64,000 bases of DNA from an uncultured Anaerolineae bacterium (GCA_937943625.1 CALEAD010000016.1:1-64000), one strand, 5' to 3'; counted from the first letter of the stretch, positions 37,915-47,607 are shown. The notes: generated by a model from the sequence alone, not told the origin. Program-made: numbers and translations.

Positions 37915-38000
37915 TGATCGAACGGCCGACTGCTGACGGCAAACTCTTCAGTAAGGGGGGCTGCCGTCTGCGGTCGGCCGTCTGCGGTCCGCCAGCAAAC
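37915..38000. repeat. GACCGC-family long inverted repeat
   Basis: CGGCCGACTGCTGACGGCA and a 19-base near-complement (two mismatches) starting TGCCGTCTGCGGTC, followed by a second GCCGTCTGCGGTC. Lies between the M14 and M24 peptidase genes. Confidence 0.7.
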
Positions 38001-38043
38001 CTGCCCAGGAAACCCTGGCAGATGCAGCGAAGGCTAATTCCAC

Positions 38044-39147
38044 ATGCACCCAGGCTTACCTTCAGAAACGGTAGACAAACGGTTAACGGCCGTGCGCGGG
38101 CTACTGCGTGAATGGGAGGTAGATGCGCTCTATCTCACCAGTCAAAGCAACCGTTGCTGGCTGAGCGGCTTCGATGGCTCTAACGGTCAGCTGCTGATTA
38201 CGCAAACAGAGGCCATCCTCTCAACCGATTTCCGCTATTGGCAACAGGCAGAACAGCAAGCGCCTGCCTTTCGCCTGTATAAGCACCGGCGCAAACCAGA
38301 AAACACGGCCGAATTATTCCAGCAGGCACAGGCAAACAGCGTGGCGATTGAAGCCAGCCACCTGACGCTGCGCCAGGCAGCAGAACTGCGCCAGAATGAA
38401 AAGCTGGCAGGCATCATCTGGGTAGAGCGACACGAAACCGTAGAGCCGCTGCGCGCGCTGAAGGATGAGGCCGAGTTGGCAGTAATTCGCGCAGCCGCCG
38501 CCATCACCGATGCTGCCATGGCACAGATAAAGCACCTGGCGCGCCCCGGCATGAGTGAGCGGGCGCTGGCCTGGGAACTGGAAAAAGTGATGCGTGAAGC
38601 TGGCGCAGACGAGCTGGCGTTTCCGATTACAGTGGCTTCTGGGCCGAATAGTGCCCTACCGCACTACCACACTGGTCAACGGCCGTTGCAAGCGGGCGAT
38701 GTGCTAATCGTAGACATGGGGGCGCGGCTAAATGGCTACCACAGCGACCTGACACGCACATTTTACCTGGGCCAGAATCCCCCAGCAGCGTTCTGGCAGG
38801 TATATGAGCCGACATTGGCAGCGCAGACAGCCGTTTTCCAGCAAGCGCGCCCCGGCATGACGGCCATTGAGGTAGACGCCCTGGCACGCAACATCATCAA
38901 CGCCGCTGGGTATGGCGAGCAGTTTGGTCACGGGTTAGGACATGGGGTCGGCCTGGAAGTACACGAAGCGCCATTCCTTTCGGCACACAGCAAAGAAACG
39001 GCCGTGTTGGCCAACATGACCGTCACCGTTGAGCCCGGCATCTACCTGCCCGGCTGGGGCGGCGTCCGCATTGAGGACCTGGCCTACTTCACGGAAGAAG
39101 GGCTGATTGCCATCAGCCAATGCCCCAAAGAGCCACTCATTGGCTAA
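38044..39147 (+). CDS. pepQ: M24 family Xaa-Pro peptidase
   Basis: 367 residues. Creatinase-like N-terminal domain (SNRCWLSGFDGSNGQLLIT), then the pita-bread metallopeptidase with metal ligands D/D in VDMGARLNGYHSDLTRTF, H in GHGLGHGVGLEVHE, and E/E in VEPGIYLPGWGGVRIEDL. Cleaves dipeptides or peptides with proline in second position; whether PepP- or PepQ-type is not certain. Cytoplasmic, with no signal. It may finish degradation of peptides released by the secreted proteases in this window. The stop overlaps the convergent CorC-type gene by 4 bases. Confidence 0.93.
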   Translation: MHPGLPSETVDKRLTAVRGLLREWEVDALYLTSQSNRCWLSGFDGSNGQLLITQTEAILSTDFRYWQQAEQQAPAFRLYKHRRKPENTAELFQQAQANSVAIEASHLTLRQAAELRQNEKLAGIIWVERHETVEPLRALKDEAELAVIRAAAAITDAAMAQIKHLARPGMSERALAWELEKVMREAGADELAFPITVASGPNSALPHYHTGQRPLQAGDVLIVDMGARLNGYHSDLTRTFYLGQNPPAAFWQVYEPTLAAQTAVFQQARPGMTAIEVDALARNIINAAGYGEQFGHGLGHGVGLEVHEAPFLSAHSKETAVLANMTVTVEPGIYLPGWGGVRIEDLAYFTEEGLIAISQCPKEPLIG

Positions 39148-40619
39148 CTCACCGCTTCATCACGCTTTACAGCTCGGCCGTTTCTGTCCTTTTCATTCCC
39201 CCCTTGTGGCGGCACAGCAAATTCAACGCGCACGCGCGTAGCGGCCCGCTTTGCCACCGCCAGCACCACAAAGCGCACACTCCCATACGCCACCTCATCC
39301 CCCACGCGAGGCGGCCGTCCCAGCTTCGTCACCACCAATCCACCCACCGTATCCACATCTGGCAAATCATCCTCGTCCCCTAAATCCACATCCTCCAGCA
39401 AATGATCCACCAGATACTCACCGCTCACTTCCAGCACCCCAGGCGCGATCTCGATATATGGCTCCACCTCCTGATCAAACTCATCGCGCACCTCCCCCAC
39501 AACCTCCTCCACCAGGTCTTCTAACGTTACAATCCCTGCCATGCCGCCAAACTCATCCAGCACAATGGCCATGTGCAGCTTTTGTCGCTTAAACGCGGCC
39601 AACAACGCTTCCACAGGTTGGTCTTCCGGTACAGCCGGAGCTGCGCGCAAAATCAGGCGCAAATCAAACGCACCCTTTGCACGCAGCGTCTGACGTATCA
39701 GGTCTTTAATGTGCAAAATGCCCACAATGTGGTCACGGTCTCCCTGGTAGACGGGAAAACGACTATGGCGACTTTCCGTCACCAGCTTCAGCAGCGCCTC
39801 GCGCTCAATATCCACGGGAATCGCCTGCACCCTGGTGCGTGGCGTCATCACCTCTGCTGCTACGCGGTCGCCAAAGTCGAAGATATTGCGGATCATCTCC
39901 TCTTCTTCTTCCTTTATTAACCCCCCTTCCTTGCTTTCCGAAACCACCAGTTCCAATTCCTCTGGGGAAAGCACACGCGCGTGGCTTTGTACTGGCGGGA
40001 TTTTGAACAGGCGCAAGAGCAGGTTGCCAATGCCATTCAGCACGCGCACAGGCCAGCGAAAGAAAATTTGCACAATCTGCATGGGGGTGTTGATAAACAA
40101 CACCACACGCAGCGAATCCATCAGCGCCAACGATTTTGGCACCATTTCACCCACAACAATGTGTAGATACGTCAACAGGCCCAGAGCAATCAGGTAGCTA
40201 AGGCTCAAAACCAGTGTCGCCGTGGGTTCGACGCCAAGCAGGCGTGCCAGGTAAGGCTCCAAGAAATGGCCAATGGCCGGCTCGCCATACATCGCCAGGC
40301 CCAGCGAGGCAATTGTAATGCCTATTTGTGCCGTGGCAATGTATTGATCTTGTTTCTGCCGCGAATGGAGCACGGCAAACACTTTGCCCGCCAGCACATT
40401 CCCCGCATCAGCCAACTGTTCTACTTCCGTCGCGCGCACACCAATAATGGCAAATTCCGCCGCAACAAAAAAGCCGTTAATCAGAACCAGGATAAGAATG
40501 ATGATGGCCGGCAAGATGAGCTCTGTGAGACTGGGCAAGCCGTTTTCGGCCGCTGCAGCCAGCAGCACCACCAGGCTGAAGGCAGGCACGCCTAGTGAAA
40601 GGAAGAACAGTCTATTCAT
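39144..40619 (-). CDS. CNNM/CorC family transport protein (second of pair)
   Basis: 491 residues. CNNM-type membrane domain of about four helices (IILILVLINGFFVAAEFAIIGV, IATAQIGITIASLGLAMYGEPAIG, LHIVVGEMVPKSLAL), two CBS domains (about 230-360), then a CorC_HlyC C-terminal domain (VGGLVVTKLGRPPRVGDEV). The family is often named hemolysin-like, but members mediate or regulate magnesium/cobalt transport. ATG 40619 overlaps the stop of the paralogue upstream by 8 bases. Glu/Asp-rich cytoplasmic stretch (IKEEEEEMIRNIF) as in the family. Confidence 0.9.
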   Translation of the reverse strand: MNRLFFLSLGVPAFSLVVLLAAAAENGLPSLTELILPAIIILILVLINGFFVAAEFAIIGVRATEVEQLADAGNVLAGKVFAVLHSRQKQDQYIATAQIGITIASLGLAMYGEPAIGHFLEPYLARLLGVEPTATLVLSLSYLIALGLLTYLHIVVGEMVPKSLALMDSLRVVLFINTPMQIVQIFFRWPVRVLNGIGNLLLRLFKIPPVQSHARVLSPEELELVVSESKEGGLIKEEEEEMIRNIFDFGDRVAAEVMTPRTRVQAIPVDIEREALLKLVTESRHSRFPVYQGDRDHIVGILHIKDLIRQTLRAKGAFDLRLILRAAPAVPEDQPVEALLAAFKRQKLHMAIVLDEFGGMAGIVTLEDLVEEVVGEVRDEFDQEVEPYIEIAPGVLEVSGEYLVDHLLEDVDLGDEDDLPDVDTVGGLVVTKLGRPPRVGDEVAYGSVRFVVLAVAKRAATRVRVEFAVPPQGGNEKDRNGRAVKRDEAVS

Positions 40620-41979
40620 GTTCCGCCACCTCCCACTCGCTGTACGAGGGCAAGTCGCCCACGGGCGCCATCTGAATAGACAGCTCGGCAATGCCTAAAT
40701 CTTCCATTGCTTCGATGCGAATGGCCGTACTCCCTACCATCACTGTGTCTCCCACTGCCGGTGGGCGACCCAGTTTACTAATTACCAACCCGCCCAGGGT
40801 ATCAGCAGTCTCTACCGGCAAGTCGAGTTCCAGGTACTCGTTCACATCCGTCACAAGCAGATCGCCGCGCAGGTAAATGCGCCCTTCTTTATCTCTGGCT
40901 ATCAGAGCCATTTCGTCATCAAACTCGTCTTGCAGCTCGCCAAATATCTCTTCGATTAAATCCTCAAAGGTAATGAGGCCCGACGTGCCACCGTATTCGT
41001 CGAAAACAATGGCCAGGTAATGGTTGCCTTGGGCCAGCTTTTGCCACACCTCCATAGCGGGCAAAGACTCTGGAATGTAAATAATCTGGCGGATGATCTT
41101 CTGCACATCCTCCACCCCTTGTACATAGAGGCGGAAGAGATCCTTGATGTGTACAAAGCCAATAATATCGTCTATAGATTCACGGTATAGTGGGATGCGG
41201 GAAAGACCAGATTCCATTGCCAGGGCGATGAGTTCCTGGACAGTGCTGCTGACAGGAGCAGCGATGATTTTTGTGCGGTGCAGCATAATCTGGCGCGCGG
41301 TGAGGTCTCGCAGGCGAAAGGCGTTGCGCAGCATCTGCCGCTCGCGGTCGTCAAGCAAGCCAACTTCATGGCTCTCGCTGACAAGCAGCTCGATTTCTTC
41401 CGGGGAGTGCGCCCTGCCTGTGTTGGGCATCGGTTTGCCTAACAGGCGCAGCAGCAACATCCCGCTGCCGTTAAAGAACCAGATGAGCGGGCGAAAGATG
41501 GCCATAGACCACTTCAGGGGTAGCACGACGCCAAGGGCAACGCTTTCGGGATACTGCACGGCAACGGATTTGGGGAAAAGCTCGCCGATGATCACCTGCA
41601 AGAAGGTGAGGAAAAGCAGCACACCAGTGACGGTGACGGAAACGGCCGTTGGCCGGGCAACGGCCGTTTCCATGCCAAATTGCAGTAGCAGCGTCGTCAG
41701 GGGTTCAACCAGGCGCGTGGCAATTACGTTCTGACCATATGCGCCCAGCACCAGGGAAGAAATGGTAATGCCAAGCTGGCAGGCTGCTACATAGCGATCT
41801 AGCAGCTTGCTATCCTGAATAATAGGCAACAGCGCCAGGGCCAACTGGTTCCCCTGGCTGGCCAGGTAGCTAATACGGGTTTTCCGCGCCGAAACCGTGG
41901 CGAACTCAGCCGCAACGTAGAGCGCGTTGACAAGAATCAACAGCACAACAATGGCCATAACAACAAAAATAAGGGACAT
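40612..41979 (-). CDS. CNNM/CorC family transport protein (first of pair)
   Basis: 455 residues, paralogous to the next gene, with the same order: CNNM membrane domain (ILVNALYVAAEFATVSAR, ACQLGITISSLVLGAYGQ, VIIGELFPKSVAV), CBS pair, and CorC_HlyC domain (LGGLVISKLGRPPAVGDTV). No ribosome site is seen. TTAAAT lies 5 bases before ATG 41979, so a leaderless message is possible. Pairs of these genes in tandem suggest a heteromeric transporter. Divalent metal efflux or uptake is inferred from the family. Confidence 0.9.
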   Translation of the reverse strand: MSLIFVVMAIVVLLILVNALYVAAEFATVSARKTRISYLASQGNQLALALLPIIQDSKLLDRYVAACQLGITISSLVLGAYGQNVIATRLVEPLTTLLLQFGMETAVARPTAVSVTVTGVLLFLTFLQVIIGELFPKSVAVQYPESVALGVVLPLKWSMAIFRPLIWFFNGSGMLLLRLLGKPMPNTGRAHSPEEIELLVSESHEVGLLDDRERQMLRNAFRLRDLTARQIMLHRTKIIAAPVSSTVQELIALAMESGLSRIPLYRESIDDIIGFVHIKDLFRLYVQGVEDVQKIIRQIIYIPESLPAMEVWQKLAQGNHYLAIVFDEYGGTSGLITFEDLIEEIFGELQDEFDDEMALIARDKEGRIYLRGDLLVTDVNEYLELDLPVETADTLGGLVISKLGRPPAVGDTVMVGSTAIRIEAMEDLGIAELSIQMAPVGDLPSYSEWEVAEHE

Positions 41980-42304
41980 ACGTTATTTAAGCACAGAAAG
42001 AGGGTGTGTCATGGCAAAAAGGCAAACAAAACACGGCCTGCCTCTCAGGAAAGAGGAGGTGCTTTAACAATTGCTGATGAAGCGGGGAAATATGTAAGGG
42101 GGGAGCATCGGCAGCCTGACCAGGAGAGCCAGGCGGTTCTGAATTTGTTTCCATTGCCGCTAAGACTCTCCCTGGCGCCGATAGGTACAATCGAATGAAC
42201 GGATATTGTTCCGGGTAGACATGCAGGTTGTTTGATTGTCTATGGGAATCCAGTCGTTGATTATAGACAAGGGAAGGCAGTTGGTCAACCGGTCTAAGAC
42301 GCTC
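41980..42304. other. Intergenic region, nothing clear
   Basis: 325 bases between two minus-strand genes. TGGCAA at about 42011-42016 (minus-strand TTGCCA) could be a distant -35 for the CNNM pair. I see no RNA gene, palindrome or repeat-family member here. Confidence 0.5.
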
Positions 42305-43471
42305 TTACAGGGAAAGGGTGAGATTGTCAGTTTCCAAGAAGAGGTTCAGCTCGGCTGGCGTGAGGGGTTCGGTTGTCTCCGTGGCATAATAGCCCGTTTC
42401 CCACAGGCTGGTGTGCACGCCATACTCTTGTTGAATGATGGTTTCAGAGCCGTTCTTGAAGAGGTAGGAGGCCCACAGGCTATCGCGGCCTGGAGGGCAG
42501 AGAACAACCAAGTGCACCAGGTCGGCACGCACGTCGGTGTGCGCCAAAACGCAAGCGTTAACGGCCGCGAGGCGCTCAAAAACGCGGCGCATCGGGATGA
42601 GTAACGATTGGGGCAACGGCCGTAAGGGGCGCCACACAATGGCAAACGAGCGGCGCTTGCCCAGCAATCCTGTGTCTATCTCCATGCGCGCGTCATCGTT
42701 GACGCTGATGCGCCCAAGCAGGGCTTCTAACATGGCGTTTGCCAGCTTTTCTGCACGTAAACGGAGTTCACGCAGCGGCGTCTCAGGCACAGCCAGCAGT
42801 GTCAACAGGTAGTTTTCCGTAACCAGACGGGTATAAAGCAGCATTTCGTTGGCAAAAACAGGCAGGTTTACAAATTGAATCTGCACTGGGCCGCGCTCTT
42901 GCTGGCCATCCCCGGCGGCAGCCTGCGCAGTAATTGCTGCCGCCTCCTCAGAAAGCGTGCCCCAGTAAGCCAGGAGATTGGCACCTTCGCTGAAGATAAC
43001 GGCCTGTACCAGGTGCCCCAGGTTCGCTTTTTGTAGAATGGCCAGGATTACGGCCGTATCCAACGCCTTGGGCATGATCGGCCCAACCGCTTTTACGCCC
43101 CCTCCTCGCACCCAAACAGGCTGTTTGAGGGCGGCCTGGAGCACAGGGCGTAAATCAATTTGCAGCAAGGGCTTGATCAAAACACCCTGCACGCGATTTG
43201 CCACGGCATCGGGAATGCGGGATTGCGACGTTGGCACACAAAGAACCAGGCGCAAATCTGGTTGCAGGGTGCGCAACATGGTGATGCTATCTTCATGCGC
43301 CAACGAGGAAGAGATGAAGGCGATATCCTGATATTTGCGCGCAAGCACTCGCCGTGCGGCATCCAGAGTTGGCGCAATGATGGCCGAATAAGTGTGAACG
43401 TTTGCTAACTCGGCTACCAACTGTCGTGCAAAGGATTCGTCAGCATCTATAATGAGAACTTGCCTGGTCAT
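42305..43471 (-). CDS. Receiver-roadblock protein with Y1-transposase-like C-terminus
   Basis: 388 residues. Residues 1-115 form a response-regulator receiver-like domain (QVLIIDADESFARQL) with degenerate acceptor region (IAFISSS in place of an Asp), so phosphorylation is doubtful. About 130-260 resembles a roadblock/LC7 domain (VQAVIFSEGANLLAYWG). From about 280 the pattern FAIVWRPLRP...VFERLAAVN...RADLVHLVVLCPPG...SYLFKNGSE...LWETGYYA follows the IS200/REP-associated tyrosine (Y1) transposase fold segment by segment. The catalytic HxH reads LVH, so the first His is lost and activity is unlikely. It stands alone between the CNNM pair and the nuclease gene. Function unknown; a signalling adaptor built on a domesticated transposase fold is my inference. 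Confidence 0.65.
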   Translation of the reverse strand: MTRQVLIIDADESFARQLVAELANVHTYSAIIAPTLDAARRVLARKYQDIAFISSSLAHEDSITMLRTLQPDLRLVLCVPTSQSRIPDAVANRVQGVLIKPLLQIDLRPVLQAALKQPVWVRGGGVKAVGPIMPKALDTAVILAILQKANLGHLVQAVIFSEGANLLAYWGTLSEEAAAITAQAAAGDGQQERGPVQIQFVNLPVFANEMLLYTRLVTENYLLTLLAVPETPLRELRLRAEKLANAMLEALLGRISVNDDARMEIDTGLLGKRRSFAIVWRPLRPLPQSLLIPMRRVFERLAAVNACVLAHTDVRADLVHLVVLCPPGRDSLWASYLFKNGSETIIQQEYGVHTSLWETGYYATETTEPLTPAELNLFLETDNLTLSL

Positions 43472-43651
43472 AAACCGTTTCCAGATAACCCAAGATTAGG
43501 AATCGCAATGGAAGGTTGGAAACTAGAGATTGGAGAATTCGTTCAATCATCACTCTCTAATCTCAGTCTCTAATCGCTAACTGCTCACATGGGCAATCAC
43601 CCTTGATCATGGCTGCTGACGGCCGTTTTTGCCATAGATGGGGCGTGAATT

Positions 43652-45706
43652 TCAGTCACGCCGCCGCCCGATGAACCGCTGTGCCAGCACCAGGAACAAC
43701 AGTCCGGCTATCAACCCGGCTATCAGCCAGAAACGGCCGCTGCCCCAGGGACTAATTGGCGCAGAAGAAGTGGAAACAGGCGCTGCCAGCGAGGAAACGG
43801 CCGATTCCGCTGCAAGCGAGGGTAACTCCAGCACCACCAGCGGCAAATCATGATCTGTGGAGCGATAAGCCAGTCGTTCTGGGCTGGTATCTGTGCTCCA
43901 GGCATCTACAAAATCGGCATTCACGTGCATGATGGTCGCGTCCACAATGCGCTCGACCAGGGCGGGCGACACAAGAATCCCATCAATCAACTGTGAAACG
44001 CCCGCATACACATAACTATACCGCAGCGCTTCTGGCACACGGCGTAACGCCGGGTACAGCGGCCCCTGGTCGCCAGCCATCACCAGCAGCGGCGCGGAAA
44101 GCTCATAGTCATTAAAGTCACCCAGCACGATCAGCGCCGCGTCTGGGTCTGCCGCCAACCGCTCAGCGGCTAGTTGGCGCAAAAAATTGGCCTGTGCCAA
44201 GCGCAAGGGGGCCGTTTCCGCTTCCCCTTCGCGCTTGGATTTGAAATGGTTGACCCAAAAAGTAAAGGAACGGCCGTCTATCAGCGCCGTCATCTCCAGC
44301 GGAGGGCGGGCAAAAAGAGGTGCTTCTCCCCTGGGGCAGGCAGCTATCGGGTCAAAAACCCCCGTAACCAGCGGCGTACAGCCGCGGCGCAGGCGCGCTG
44401 CTTGCAGCTGCACCCGTCGTTCGTCTACCAGGTATGCCACGTCAATGCCACGCCCGTCGGCGCTTTCCTCATGCACAACCGCATAAGCAAAGCCGCAGGC
44501 TGGCTGCACTTGTGCCGCCAGCGCCTCCAGCAGTGCCCTGTTTTCTACCTCCTGCACCCCCACAATGGTGGGGCATCCGAGCACACGCGCCAGTGCTGCG
44601 GCCAGTTTGGCTTGTTTTTGCGCCAGTTCGGTCGCCGTCGGCTTGGGTTCCGCCTCGCTACCGGTGTCGTCTACGGTGTCAAAATAATTTTCCAGGTTAA
44701 AGCTGGCGATGCTAAACTGGTTTTCCTGCAGAACGAGCGGCTGTGGCAAAGGGGGTGTGGGCGCGGCGGAAATTTGCAGCACGGCCGTTTCCTGCAGCAC
44801 CAGCTTGTATTGGTTAAAGTGATAAAACAGCGGCCCAACCAACCCCCGCACCCGGTCCCCGGCATTTAGCCAGGGGAAGTCGCCACAAGTAACATCGCTG
44901 GTGTGCAAAATGGGCAGCACCTGGCCAATGGGGTCGCTTACCTGGCGGCGCAAGATGCGCGGCGCACTAACGCTTTCGCTCACTACGGCAAAGCCGCAAC
45001 CGCTAAAGGTTGGCCCCACCACACGCGCCTCGCCGGCAATAGCCACGCGCATTCCTTCATAAGGTTCCAGGTAGGCAGCCAGCGCCGCCGCCTCGGCAGG
45101 CGGGTCTATGACAATGGGGTTGGGTAACGGCAGGTTGGTTGCTTCGCGCTCGATGGTTAAGCCGCGGTCGTCCAGCTCTGTCAGCCCATAAAATTCGGTG
45201 ACGCGCCCGGTCACGCGCACCTGATCGCCAATGGCGACAGACGGCCGTCTGCGCCCCAGGAAAACAGCAATCCCATCAGAGGTCGCCGGGTTGTCATCCT
45301 CATAACCAGGCAAATCTTGCACAAACAGCGTGTAATACGTGACGCCAGCAGTATTGCGGTCTTCATAAAAGCCGGTTACCACGCCACGAAACGTGACAAC
45401 CTGGTCTAGCAGTGGCGAAGCATCTCCCTCCCCCTGAACGTGACCAATGGGCAGCACGAGGTCTGTCGCCGAGGTATTCAATGGCGCGGCCGCATGTGCG
45501 GGTTGCCAGGGAGAAACGGCCGTATACCCTTCCAGCACCAGCGTCACCATAGCCAACACCAGGAGGAAAACGGCCGTTAACCGCCTGGCCACCAAGAACG
45601 AGAAGATATTGCGCCCCTTTGTCCATGTTCCTTCCCCCCCTTTGCGACTGAAGCCCGGCAATGTACGGCCGTTGCCAAACGAGAAATAAATCCGCCACCC
45701 ATTCAT
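43652..45706 (-). CDS. Secreted, membrane-anchored endonuclease/exonuclease/phosphatase
   Basis: About 684 residues. N-terminal signal anchor (RRLTAVFLLVLAMVTLVL), two OB-fold-like segments (TFRGVVTGFY..., DQVRVTGRVTEFYGLTEL), then an EEP nuclease domain: ASFNLENYFD, VGVQEVENRALL (metal Glu), HFKSKREG, LGDFNDYE (Asp/Asn) and STDHDLPLVV (SDH-like). A C-terminal membrane helix ends in RRRD. The order matches ExeM/NucH-type extracellular DNases. The start is uncertain: ATG 45706 is 60 residues before the signal. GTG or TTG at about 45590-45596 would give a normal signal peptide, and a seven-C run at about 45634-45640 makes a frameshift in assembly or nature possible. Confidence 0.85.
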   Translation of the reverse strand: MNGWRIYFSFGNGRTLPGFSRKGGEGTWTKGRNIFSFLVARRLTAVFLLVLAMVTLVLEGYTAVSPWQPAHAAAPLNTSATDLVLPIGHVQGEGDASPLLDQVVTFRGVVTGFYEDRNTAGVTYYTLFVQDLPGYEDDNPATSDGIAVFLGRRRPSVAIGDQVRVTGRVTEFYGLTELDDRGLTIEREATNLPLPNPIVIDPPAEAAALAAYLEPYEGMRVAIAGEARVVGPTFSGCGFAVVSESVSAPRILRRQVSDPIGQVLPILHTSDVTCGDFPWLNAGDRVRGLVGPLFYHFNQYKLVLQETAVLQISAAPTPPLPQPLVLQENQFSIASFNLENYFDTVDDTGSEAEPKPTATELAQKQAKLAAALARVLGCPTIVGVQEVENRALLEALAAQVQPACGFAYAVVHEESADGRGIDVAYLVDERRVQLQAARLRRGCTPLVTGVFDPIAACPRGEAPLFARPPLEMTALIDGRSFTFWVNHFKSKREGEAETAPLRLAQANFLRQLAAERLAADPDAALIVLGDFNDYELSAPLLVMAGDQGPLYPALRRVPEALRYSYVYAGVSQLIDGILVSPALVERIVDATIMHVNADFVDAWSTDTSPERLAYRSTDHDLPLVVLELPSLAAESAVSSLAAPVSTSSAPISPWGSGRFWLIAGLIAGLLFLVLAQRFIGRRRD

Positions 45707-45809
45707 TACGCCCATCCGTTGCAAACAAAATCGCGCAAAGATGCCACGGCGCCCCACCACCTGCTGCGCCGCCACGTCTTTGCGCGACCAAAGAGTTGCC
45801 AGCAAACAA

Positions 45810-46895
45810 TCAGCCAGCCAAAAACTCATCCAGCGCGGCACGGCTAATGCGGTACGCATTGCCAATTTTGCGCGCCTTCAGCTCGCCTGCAGCAATAGCG
45901 GCCATCACATCTTCTTCAGAAACCTGCAAAATTTGCGCCGCCTGCGCGGGCGTCATCACATCGCCTGCGGCCGGGGCGACAGGTGCAGCCGAGGCCGCAG
46001 GCGCTGCTGACGGCGGCGCCTGCTGCGCTGCCTGCTGCTGCATCATTATTTGCTGCTGCCATTGCTGCTGTTGCTGCATACTCTGCATCGCCGCCATACC
46101 CATTGCCCCCAGGCCAATGTCAGACATACCACCTCCGGCGGGGTTGCTGGCTGCGGCCACAAACGCATCCGCCTGCTGCTTCTGCACATAGCTGGTGCCA
46201 TAGCCCATATTCGTCACCACTTCCAAAGACTTGGGATGAAGCGCCAGGCGAATGTTAAACTCCACCAAAGCCATACCCAGCGCATCAAAATTGGCCTGCA
46301 ACAGGCCAGCCAGCATATCATTCAGGTCTTTAGAGAAAGATTGCAGTTGGGCCGGGCCAAGCTGGCGCGCGTGAGCCAGCTCGCTCAGCTTATCCTGCAT
46401 CATTACGCCCAACATGGGGTCCAGGCGCTCTTTAATCTGCGGCTGGCGCACACTCTCGCGAAAAGCATCCATCGCATTCAAGAAGCGCCAGGGGTCTTTT
46501 ACGCGAATGACGTAAGTGCCGTTGCCGATCATGGCGCTGGCGCCTGGAGAACGGTCAGGATGCTCCACCACGATGGGATTCACGGTTCCCCACTTCATGG
46601 TGATGTCAGTTGTTTTGACGTAATACACGTCAGCAGTGAAAACATTCTTGCCGCCGAACAGCCCTTTTTCCAACAGGTCTGTGAGAAAGGGGATGTTTTC
46701 CGTCGTAAGGATGTGCCGCCCAGGGGTAAATGTGCCCATCGCCTCACCGCCACGCACAAACACGGCCGTTTCCCCCGGATTTACAATACAAGGAGAGCCC
46801 AGGCGAATATCGCCCAGGCCGCCACGCGGAAACTTTTGCACGATCTCATCCCGTAGCCAGGAATCAATTGCGACACGATCAAAAACACGAGCCAT
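45810..46895 (-). CDS. SPFH-domain protein with C-terminal excisionase-type HTH
   Basis: 361 residues. GAGGAGG ribosome site. The N-terminal 240 residues are of the SPFH/virion-core-like type (CIVNPGETAVFVRGGE, FTPGRHILTTENIPFL, GTYVIRVKDPWRF). A Met/Gln/Ala/Pro-rich linker follows (about 255-308). The last 50 residues form a MerR/excisionase-type helix-turn-helix (MTPAQAAQILQVSEEDVMAAIAAGELKARKIG is split here as MTPAQAAQILQV and GELKARKIGNAYRIS). Relatives usually end in a zinc ribbon or short-tail domain, so the HTH is notable. There is no transmembrane helix. It forms a likely operon with the small helical gene 45 bases upstream. Confidence 0.8.
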   Translation of the reverse strand: MARVFDRVAIDSWLRDEIVQKFPRGGLGDIRLGSPCIVNPGETAVFVRGGEAMGTFTPGRHILTTENIPFLTDLLEKGLFGGKNVFTADVYYVKTTDITMKWGTVNPIVVEHPDRSPGASAMIGNGTYVIRVKDPWRFLNAMDAFRESVRQPQIKERLDPMLGVMMQDKLSELAHARQLGPAQLQSFSKDLNDMLAGLLQANFDALGMALVEFNIRLALHPKSLEVVTNMGYGTSYVQKQQADAFVAAASNPAGGGMSDIGLGAMGMAAMQSMQQQQQWQQQIMMQQQAAQQAPPSAAPAASAAPVAPAAGDVMTPAQAAQILQVSEEDVMAAIAAGELKARKIGNAYRISRAALDEFLAG

Positions 46896-46940
46896 GAGTA
46901 ATCCTCCTCAAAATCATCAATCGGAAATAGTGACCGGGCG

Positions 46941-47489
46941 TCACTCCGTAATACCCATTAATACCTCGTTCCGGGAGGCAAAGGTTTCATTTGCCACGCG
47001 CACCGCCTTGTCTAACTCGCGAATAGCACGCTTAATGTCCCCTTCGTCCATAACTGCCTTGTTCAGCGCTGCCACAGAGAGGTCAATCACATCCAGGTAG
47101 TCCAACATGCTTTCGTCAAAAGCATACAGGCGCGCCAGATCATCTTCCTTCACCTTAATGGCATCAAAAAAGCCGGCATAGCCCACTGGAGCATCCTTGA
47201 TTTTACCGATCAGCCCCATCAGGCGCGTATCTACGCGCCCCAGCGGTTCAGCGTGATCAATGGCGAGGATGATGTCGCTGCTCAACTCTTCACTGACCTG
47301 ACCGAGCTGTACGCGCACTGCTTCCAGGCGCGTGGCAATGGTTTCGCGCAGCAGTTGATCAGCTTCGCGGCGGCGGCTCCGTTCCATGTAGCCAGACAGT
47401 CCAGGAATTTTGCTCAGCAGCCGCCCCAGTGCCGTAGATTCGCCGGTAATTTTGTCAAACAGGTCAGGAACTTGCTTTTCTTGCGTCAT
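46941..47489 (-). CDS. Conserved helical protein upstream of the SPFH gene
   Basis: 182 residues, all-helical and charged, no signal or membrane segment. AAAGGAG site before ATG 47489. Blocks LFDKITGESTALGRLLSKIPGL, then RRREADQLLRETIA, and a C-terminal helical pair (DLSVAALNKAVMDEGDIKRAI). I do not recognise a named domain; similar proteins are known beside SPFH genes. A coiled-coil partner of the SPFH protein, much as PspA-like proteins accompany membrane-stress systems, is only an inference. The frame extends upstream to 47678, but the ribosome site decides the start. Confidence 0.7.
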   Translation of the reverse strand: MTQEKQVPDLFDKITGESTALGRLLSKIPGLSGYMERSRRREADQLLRETIATRLEAVRVQLGQVSEELSSDIILAIDHAEPLGRVDTRLMGLIGKIKDAPVGYAGFFDAIKVKEDDLARLYAFDESMLDYLDVIDLSVAALNKAVMDEGDIKRAIRELDKAVRVANETFASRNEVLMGITE

Positions 47490-47607
47490 AGGGTTATCTC
47501 CTTTAATTCGTGTAAAAGGTGAAGGTGAGAATGCAATCTGCGCGTCAAATCCGGCAAGAGTATAACATACCTTCACAGCAGCGCATACAGGCAAGTTTAC
47601 AACGAGT

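Noticed and set aside
41980..42304. Possible structured RNA or tRNA in the 325-base gap
   Set aside because: No cloverleaf arms, T-loop sequence or stable long stem could be found by eye.
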